From assembly GCA_047974135.1 (NCBI GenBank), contig JBKECC010000006.1, positions 1-19,189 on the forward strand: a stretch of DNA of 19,189 nucleotides, given 5' to 3'. Under the pieces are notes generated by a model. That model had not been told where the DNA came from, made no database searches, and worked only from the letters and a program-made list of their open reading frames with translations. Position numbers and translations under genes: made by a program. Shown here piece after piece: positions 15,034-19,189 of the stretch (its first letter is position 1; the number at the start of each line of letters is the position of its first letter). This DNA is from JAIRQK01 sp047974135 (lineage in GTDB: Bacteria; Campylobacterota; Campylobacteria; Campylobacterales; Campylobacteraceae).

Positions 15034-16611
15034 ATGAGACTATTTTTTTCTACACTTTTTTTATCGTCAGCTCTTTTTGCAAACACTATATTTTTTAATG
15101 AATTTTCAAATAAATGGTATGGTGTTACTGCTATAAACTGTGGTAAAAATACTTCATCATCAAACGCAGCAAAGATGCCAAGCTTTAAAGTTGGTGACTT
15201 TTTCTTTGAAACCGGAAAATCTTGTAAACAGATTACAAAAATTTTAAATGGCGATGTAAAAGTTGATTTTGCAGATAAAACATGGTCGTTTGCGCATTAT
15301 GAAGATGGAGTAATTTTTGGTTGGTATAGAGTTTTTCTTCCAAATAATGCATTGAAAAGTGAGCAATTTTTCAATAACGGTGTAAAAGAAGGGCTTCATA
15401 AAGAGTTTTATAAAGATGGAACTCTAAAACTTGAAGAAAATTACAAAGACAATATGTTAAATGGCATGCGAGTAGAGTATGAGTTTAATGGCAGACCTTT
15501 GAGAGTTAACTTTTACTACAATGACAAAAAACACGGAATTGAGAGAGTTTACAATGCACAAGGAAGACCTTTTGAAGAGTTTGATTATATTGACAATATA
15601 AAACAACCCCGTTACAGAAAATATTATTATGGCAAAGATGGACAATTTTCCCACAAAGGCTCTTTTTTAGGAAATACAAAAGATGGTTCATGGATTTATT
15701 ATGACGATAAAGGTGAAGCCAAAAAAGAGATAATTTTCTTATCTGGTGTTGAAAGTAGCACTATAGATCGCACTAAAACAAAAGACGAGCAACTGCCCCT
15801 GTCAAATACTACTCTTTTATCTTTGGAAAACAATATAAATGTCAAGCCAACCTACAATAATAGTAGCGGCTATATTGTTACAAAACAAACGATAGAATCA
15901 GCCCTTAAAGAAAAAAACCTAAAAGAAAGTGAAACAAAAGAGGTAAATACTCCTAGCACTACAGCAGAAGCGCAAAAAGTTGAAAAAGTTGAAAATATAA
16001 AAATAAGCATACCTGAAAATATAGATATTTTTGAAAATGCTTTAGTTAACACTATTTATGAAATCGATAAAACAAGAGCCATTGATAATTTGGCAATTTT
16101 TTATAACAATCTTCAAAAAAAATGGTATGCAGTTATCACAAAATCACCAAATGAGAAAAAATTTGACGCATTAAACGATAAAGAGATTTTCATAAGTTCA
16201 TATATAAAAGATATAAACAAGGAAGTCTTCTCAATACCAACAGGAACTATTAGAGTTAGTGCTCCTGCACAAAATACATGGGAAAGCGCTGAGGTTAAAG
16301 AAGGCGTAATGGATGGCTGGTATAACTCATATTTTGAAGATGGTAAACAAAAAATTAGTATATACTACCAAAACGGACAAAAACAAGGTGTCGCAAAAGA
16401 GTTTGATAAAAATGAAAAACTTATAACAAAATGGTTTTATGTAAATGATAAAATCGATGGATTAGTCTCTTTTTACTATCCAAATGGATTATTAAGAGCT
16501 GCTATTCCTTTCAAGAACTCTTTGGCTGATGGAAATGCATATTTTTTCGATGAAAATGGAGTTATCTCTAAGAGGATAAATTATAAAAATGGATGGCACA
16601 CACAAAATTAA
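15034..16611 (+). CDS. Secreted MORN-type repeat protein with two modules
   Basis: The 525-residue protein has a signal peptide (1-16, cleavage after LFA). It carries repeats of the pattern [Y/F]-x-[D/N]-G-x-x-x-G-x-x-x-x-[F/Y], typical of MORN variant (YwqK-like) domains, at about 95-235 and 425-520. The middle (240-330) is Ser/Thr/Lys/Glu-rich and probably a flexible linker. The region around FFNEFSNKWYGV (20-31) recurs as IFYNNLQKKWYAV (355-367), and each is followed by a Trp-rich segment and GWY before the repeats, indicating an internal duplication. It probably acts in the periplasm or on the surface. No enzymatic motif is seen. There is no strong ribosome site; it follows purM by 9 nt. 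Confidence 0.75.
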   Translation: MRLFFSTLFLSSALFANTIFFNEFSNKWYGVTAINCGKNTSSSNAAKMPSFKVGDFFFETGKSCKQITKILNGDVKVDFADKTWSFAHYEDGVIFGWYRVFLPNNALKSEQFFNNGVKEGLHKEFYKDGTLKLEENYKDNMLNGMRVEYEFNGRPLRVNFYYNDKKHGIERVYNAQGRPFEEFDYIDNIKQPRYRKYYYGKDGQFSHKGSFLGNTKDGSWIYYDDKGEAKKEIIFLSGVESSTIDRTKTKDEQLPLSNTTLLSLENNINVKPTYNNSSGYIVTKQTIESALKEKNLKESETKEVNTPSTTAEAQKVEKVENIKISIPENIDIFENALVNTIYEIDKTRAIDNLAIFYNNLQKKWYAVITKSPNEKKFDALNDKEIFISSYIKDINKEVFSIPTGTIRVSAPAQNTWESAEVKEGVMDGWYNSYFEDGKQKISIYYQNGQKQGVAKEFDKNEKLITKWFYVNDKIDGLVSFYYPNGLLRAAIPFKNSLADGNAYFFDENGVISKRINYKNGWHTQN

Positions 16612-17038
16612 ACTCTTTTACTGTTTACATGTAAAGACATCTATATTTAAGAGTATAGCTACTTTAACTCTATTGTTTAGCTTGTCCTATTCACAAAATA
16701 ATACAAGTGTGGATAACAGCTTAATATCTGCACTAAAGTCAAACAACACTTATGAGCAAAATCTCACTACACAAAGTGGAAGTCTATACTATCAAGCACT
16801 AAGCGCAAAATCATCTGGTGGTTTCCTTGCCCCAAGTGTTAAATATAAAAGCTCAAGCATAGGCTTTAGTGGTTTTGGTTTGATTGAACAAACCTACACT
16901 CCAAAATTTTACGAAAATACTGACAATACCCCCGCTTTTATGCTCATGTTTAAAAAACAAGGAAATGATATAAAATTTGGTGGAGATATAAGAGGACTTG
17001 ATTTTAAAGAGTGGAATGAAGTCTTAATGAATAAATAG
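16589..17038 (+). CDS. Small secreted protein of unknown function
   Basis: I do not recognise this 149-residue protein. After a hydrophilic start, residues 19-35 form a hydrophobic signal-like segment ending LSYSQ-NN, so export is likely. The mature part is rich in Ser, Asn, Gly and aromatic residues, including a SSGGFLAPSVKYKSSS stretch near 74-90, and has no Cys, which would suit a beta-rich envelope protein. It overlaps the end of the MORN-type gene by 23 nt in another frame, so the two are probably translated together and may function together. The only ATG lies far from the signal peptide, so a non-ATG start nearer to it cannot be excluded. Confidence 0.6.
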   Translation: MDGTHKIKLFYCLHVKTSIFKSIATLTLLFSLSYSQNNTSVDNSLISALKSNNTYEQNLTTQSGSLYYQALSAKSSGGFLAPSVKYKSSSIGFSGFGLIEQTYTPKFYENTDNTPAFMLMFKKQGNDIKFGGDIRGLDFKEWNEVLMNK

Positions 17039-17070
17039 AACATATAAATTATTTATTTATTGAGATTGGT

Positions 17071-17093
17071 TATAATTTTTGTTTTTTAAGGAG
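17071..17093 (+). promoter_or_regulatory. Promoter -10 box and ribosome site of the dsb operon
   Basis: A TATAAT at 17071-17076 is followed by AAGGAG at 17088-17093, eight bases before the dsbB start codon. No -35 is visible. The messenger leader would be only about 20 nt. It separates the dsb operon from the genes before it. Confidence 0.6.
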
Positions 17094-17101
17094 AATTTTA
17101 T

Positions 17102-17536
17102 ATGACAAACAAACCACTAAGTCAGGGTTCGTGGTATCTACTGTTTTTTGCTTGGATTGTATCTTTAGTCGCAACCGCTGGAAGTCTTTTTCTTAGTGAT
17201 GTTCTTGGTTTTCCTCCTTGTACTATGTGTTGGTATCAAAGAATCTGCATGTATCCCCTTCTTTTTATCTTGATAGTTGGCTTGCTTAGAAAAGACAAAG
17301 CTTCTATCTACTATTCTGCCCCTATTTTAATTATCGGATGGTTATGGTCTTTTTATCATACTTTGTTGATTTTTGACATCATAAAAGAGGATATGACGCC
17401 TTGTTCTATGGGTGTTCCTTGCTCTGTTAAATACTTAAATTGGTTTGGATTTATTGATATTCCGCTCCTAGCGCTAGTTGCTTTTACTATTATCGCAATT
17501 ACTTTTATTTTAATACTTAAAAAGGAAAAAAATTAG
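17102..17536 (+). CDS. dsbB: DsbB-family disulfide bond formation membrane protein
   Basis: DsbB-type proteins reoxidise DsbA and pass electrons to quinone. The 144-residue protein has four membrane helices at about 11-33, 48-62, 70-93 and 117-140. Its first periplasmic loop holds Cys40-x-x-Cys43 (PPCTMCWYQR) and the second holds Cys101 and Cys107 (PCSMGVPCS), the four essential cysteines. The short second loop resembles the BdbC branch. Its stop codon abuts the ATG of the first DsbA-like gene, so the two are tightly coupled and are probably a redox pair. Confidence 0.93.
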   Translation: MTNKPLSQGSWYLLFFAWIVSLVATAGSLFLSDVLGFPPCTMCWYQRICMYPLLFILIVGLLRKDKASIYYSAPILIIGWLWSFYHTLLIFDIIKEDMTPCSMGVPCSVKYLNWFGFIDIPLLALVAFTIIAITFILILKKEKN

Positions 17537-18184
17537 ATGAAACAAACAAACAATCTAATTGCGATAGCACTTGCTGTCGTTATTGCTGTTTTTTGTGTAG
17601 CTGTTTTTGCATACACAAAATCAAAAAATACCGTCTCAGAAGAGAACTATAGCTTACTAATCAGAGAACACTCTCCTGTTATTGGCAACAAAGATGCAAA
17701 AGTAACCGTTGTCGAGTTCTTTGATCCAGGTTGTGGAACTTGTGTATATTTTGGACCTTTTGTAAAAGATTTACCAAACAAATATGATGGAAAAGTAAAG
17801 GTTGTTTATAGATATCTTCCTTTCCACAATGGTTCAGATTTTATGCTAGCCCTAGTAGAAGCTGCGAGAGATCAAGGAAAGTTTGAAGAAGCTTTAAGTA
17901 ACGTTTTTGAGCAATACAATAGATGGTTTGTAAACAATAGCGCAAATGCATTTTTAGCATGGGGTGTTTTACAACAATCAAGCGTGGATGTAAATATGGC
18001 ACAAGCGTATATAAATGCTAATCAAGCAAATCTAACAGCTATGTTCCAGCAAGATATAAAAGATGCAACCGATTTGGGCATAACAGGCACTCCAACATTT
18101 TATATAAATGGACAAAAACTAACAAAACTGTCTCCTGAGGATTTATATAAAGCCGTGGAAGATGAGATAAAAAAAGTATATTAA
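17537..18184 (+). CDS. Membrane-anchored DsbA-like thioredoxin-fold protein, CGTC type
   Basis: This is a periplasmic thiol oxidase of the DsbA/BdbD type, presumably reoxidised by the adjacent DsbB. An N-terminal hydrophobic segment (7-26) acts as signal anchor. The catalytic site is EFFDPGCGTC with Cys66 and Cys69. The cis-Pro loop GITGTPTFYING is near residue 187. Helical insert residues 85-165 fit the DsbA fold. The 215 residues match the next protein in length and align throughout, with active sites at the same position. AAAGGA lies within the end of dsbB. Confidence 0.9.
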   Translation: MKQTNNLIAIALAVVIAVFCVAVFAYTKSKNTVSEENYSLLIREHSPVIGNKDAKVTVVEFFDPGCGTCVYFGPFVKDLPNKYDGKVKVVYRYLPFHNGSDFMLALVEAARDQGKFEEALSNVFEQYNRWFVNNSANAFLAWGVLQQSSVDVNMAQAYINANQANLTAMFQQDIKDATDLGITGTPTFYINGQKLTKLSPEDLYKAVEDEIKKVY

Positions 18185-18196
18185 TAAAGGAGTGAC

Positions 18197-18844
18197 ATGA
18201 AATATATAATAACGGCCATTGTAGCCATAGTTATTCTTTTTGGAGGTGGTGCCCTTTGGTATAAAAACAAACAAGAAAAAGAGTTAAATGCAAAACTTAG
18301 TGAACTTTCTGAAAGTTTAGTTAGAGATTATTCTCTTGTTTATGGAAGTCCTGATGCTAAGGTTACGATAGTAGAGTTTTTAGACCCAGCTTGTGAGACT
18401 TGTGCGCAGTTTTACCCACTTTTGAAAGATTTGGTAAAAAAACATGATGGAAAGGTAAAAATCGTATATAGATACGCTCCTTTTCACAAAAATTCTGATT
18501 TTGTTATAGCACTTTTAGAGACTCTAAGATTACAAGACAAGTTTGATGATGGACTATCAAAGCTGTTTGAACATCAAAATCTTTGGACTGTAAATCATGA
18601 ATCAAAGCCTGAACTTGTGCTTGCAGTTTTAATGCAAAGCGATATAGGTATAGATTTTGACAAAGCTTTTAAAGACTTAGAAAGCCCAGAAATTGCAAGA
18701 AGATTAGACCAAGACTACAAAGATTTAACAGCTTTAGGGGTTGATAAAACTCCAGGGTTTTTTGTAAACGGGAAACCACTTATAGAGTTTGGCTACAAAC
18801 AACTTGTAGATTTAGTAGAAAGAGAGATTAAGGCAGTATACTAA
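18197..18844 (+). CDS. Membrane-anchored DsbA-like thioredoxin-fold protein, CETC type
   Basis: It is a tandem paralogue of the preceding gene, with the same length (215), anchor (5-22) and site position. The catalytic motif is EFLDPACETC with Cys66 and Cys69, and the cis-Pro is in DKTPGFFVNG. The CxxC dipeptide differs (ET instead of GT), and so does the cis-Pro neighbour (Lys-Thr-Pro-Gly against Gly-Thr-Pro-Thr). These positions set redox potential and substrate choice in the family, so the two copies probably differ in role. A strong AAAGGAG precedes the ATG, 12 nt after the upstream stop. It is the last gene of the operon. Confidence 0.9.
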   Translation: MKYIITAIVAIVILFGGGALWYKNKQEKELNAKLSELSESLVRDYSLVYGSPDAKVTIVEFLDPACETCAQFYPLLKDLVKKHDGKVKIVYRYAPFHKNSDFVIALLETLRLQDKFDDGLSKLFEHQNLWTVNHESKPELVLAVLMQSDIGIDFDKAFKDLESPEIARRLDQDYKDLTALGVDKTPGFFVNGKPLIEFGYKQLVDLVEREIKAVY

Positions 18845-18869
18845 ACTTACATGTAAAACCTTGTATCAA

Positions 18870-19026
18870 AGACTTCGCGTGTTACACGTAAACAATATGT
18901 CCTCCGCGTGCTGTGCAAGTCTGCACAAAGCACTTGGTTCCGAGTCTATCAATATTAAGCAGTTAGCATTGACTTAATAGCTTTCAGGTTCCGAGTCTAA
19001 AAGAGAGAAGCAGTTCTCTCTTTTTT
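18870..19026 (+). ncRNA. Candidate structured small RNA with duplicated 13-nt element
   Basis: No reading frame explains this stretch. On the plus strand it can fold into a small stem CGTG/CACG (18878-18888), a hairpin GTGC-T-GTGCA / TGCAC-AAA-GCAC (18908-18933), a stem TATTAAG/CTTAATA (18953-18979) and a final hairpin with a T-run. The identical 13-mer GGTTCCGAGTCTA appears at 18936-18948 and 18987-18999, each time in the linker just before a stem. A TCCTCC (18900-18905), complementary to ribosome-binding sites, lies unpaired before the second hairpin. A weak -10 (TATCAA, 18864-18869) could start it; alternatively it is processed from the dsb messenger. The family and ends are unknown. Confidence 0.5.
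18999..19026 (+). terminator. Intrinsic terminator ending the candidate small RNA
   Basis: An 11-bp stem AAAAGAGAGAA / TTCTCTCTTTT with a GCAG loop is followed directly by further T residues. It is a good intrinsic terminator for rightward transcription from the dsb operon or a separate RNA. Confidence 0.8.
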
Positions 19027-19035
19027 AACGACTCT

Positions 19036-19059
19036 CATGTAAAGGGGAACCTTTACATG
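19036..19059. repeat. 10-bp hairpin with GGAA loop built from the recurring palindrome
   Basis: CATGTAAAGG and CCTTTACATG form a perfect 10-bp stem around GGAA. Its right arm belongs to a full TTTACATGTAAA copy (19052-19063). It lies between two terminators, so its role is unclear. It resembles the palindrome at 6271-6298. Confidence 0.6.
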
Positions 19060-19079
19060 TAAACTATAAAACCAATTAA

Positions 19080-19109
19080 AGAGGGTAAGGTTCTTAAACC
19101 TTACCCTCT
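19080..19109. terminator. Terminator at the end of the leftward right-edge gene
   Basis: A 13-bp stem AGAGGGTAAGGTT / AACCTTACCCTCT with a CTTA loop. It overlaps the last codons of the leftward gene at the right edge and has T-rich sequence on both sides, so it can act in both directions. Confidence 0.75.
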
Positions 19110-19189
19110 GCTTTTAGTTTTTTATACCATGAACTATGAAGTATTGCTACTTCTTCTTCTTCTTTGTATCCTGTTATCATTGAGTGTAT
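19094..19189 (-). CDS. C-terminal end of an unidentified leftward gene (partial)
   Basis: One frame is open on the minus strand from the window edge to a TAA at 19094-19096, giving the last 31 residues. They contain GYKEEEEVAILHSSWYKKLKA and end EGKV. The acidic-then-basic helical character looks like a protein C-terminus, and a terminator hairpin overlaps the stop. I cannot assign a family from so little. The gene begins beyond the window. Confidence 0.55.
   Translation of the reverse strand: MHSMITGYKEEEEVAILHSSWYKKLKAEGKV

Larger units (their letters stand above)
1..19189. repeat. Highly iterated palindrome TTTACATGTAAA (core TACATGTA)
   Basis: By eye I count 20 copies of TACATGTA, 15 of which extend to TTACATGTAA and 10 to TTTACATGTAAA. 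They begin at about 19, 2723, 3036, 4300, 5116, 6264, 6282, 7019, 7664, 8079, 8976, 10293, 10932, 12539, 12807, 13697, 13794, 16625, 18849 and 19054. About half are inside genes (cas9 twice, xth, the cytochrome b gene, glmM, prfA, bax, dapF, coaE twice, the small secreted protein gene); the others are in leaders, terminators, the CRISPR repeat and the tracrRNA. With the low GC content fewer than one TACATGTA would be expected by chance. Confidence 0.85.

Noticed and set aside
18883..18908. Minus-strand GGAGG followed by TTG as the start of a small gene
   Set aside because: The frame stops after a few codons and has no other support.
18936..18999. tRNA or tmRNA T-arm (GGTTCCGAGTC resembles GGTTCGAATC)
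   Set aside because: The motif has an extra C, is not enclosed by a 5-bp stem, and no acceptor stem or anticodon arm is present.

Overview
The window looks like a stretch of an AT-rich Campylobacterota (Epsilonproteobacteria) chromosome. The protein set, compact divergent and convergent layout, promoters dominated by TATAAT boxes and low GC all fit; a Sulfurimonas/Sulfurospirillum/Arcobacter-like host is plausible, but the genus is inference. Most of it is housekeeping DNA. The accessory part is a type II-C CRISPR-Cas locus at the left end.

Positions 1-4400 hold the near end of the CRISPR system. One terminal 36-nt repeat (2-37) belongs to an array lying left of the window and is followed by a bidirectional terminator. 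A leftward cas9-cas1-cas2 operon has 4-nt ATGA overlaps at both junctions. A rightward tracrRNA (about 4291-4400) lies head-to-head with cas9. The repeat and the anti-repeat can form an 11 bp + 15 bp duplex around a small internal loop. The repeat ends in a perfect extended -10 box (TGCTATAAT), as in Neisseria II-C arrays. The tracrRNA promoter (TTGACA-18-TACAAT) lies on the cas9 start codon, so the cas9 leader is antisense to the tracrRNA 5' end.

Positions 4496-7767 contain: an exonuclease III gene broken by one in-frame amber codon (leftward); a periplasmic cyclophilin followed by the PII protein gene glnB (rightward); and a cytoplasmic DsbA-family oxidoreductase and a di-haem cytochrome b561-type membrane protein (both leftward).

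Positions 7902-10267 contain a 28-codon gene for a Cys/Gly/Lys repeat peptide with its own promoter and leader hairpin, then a leftward glmM-lspA-MazG-like operon. Positions 10457-11838 hold rpsT and prfA (rightward). These converge on a leftward coaE-dapF-bax operon (13933-11795) whose 3' end overlaps prfA by 44 nt.

Positions 14026-19189 contain: purM, then a secreted two-module MORN-type protein and a small secreted protein of unknown function; a dsbB-dsbA-dsbA operon for periplasmic disulfide formation; a candidate structured small RNA with a duplicated 13-nt element and an intrinsic terminator; and the 3' end of an unidentified leftward gene.

A 12-bp palindrome, TTTACATGTAAA (core TACATGTA), recurs through the whole window about once per kb, inside genes, in leaders, in terminators and in the CRISPR repeat itself. 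It is the most pervasive unexplained signal here.
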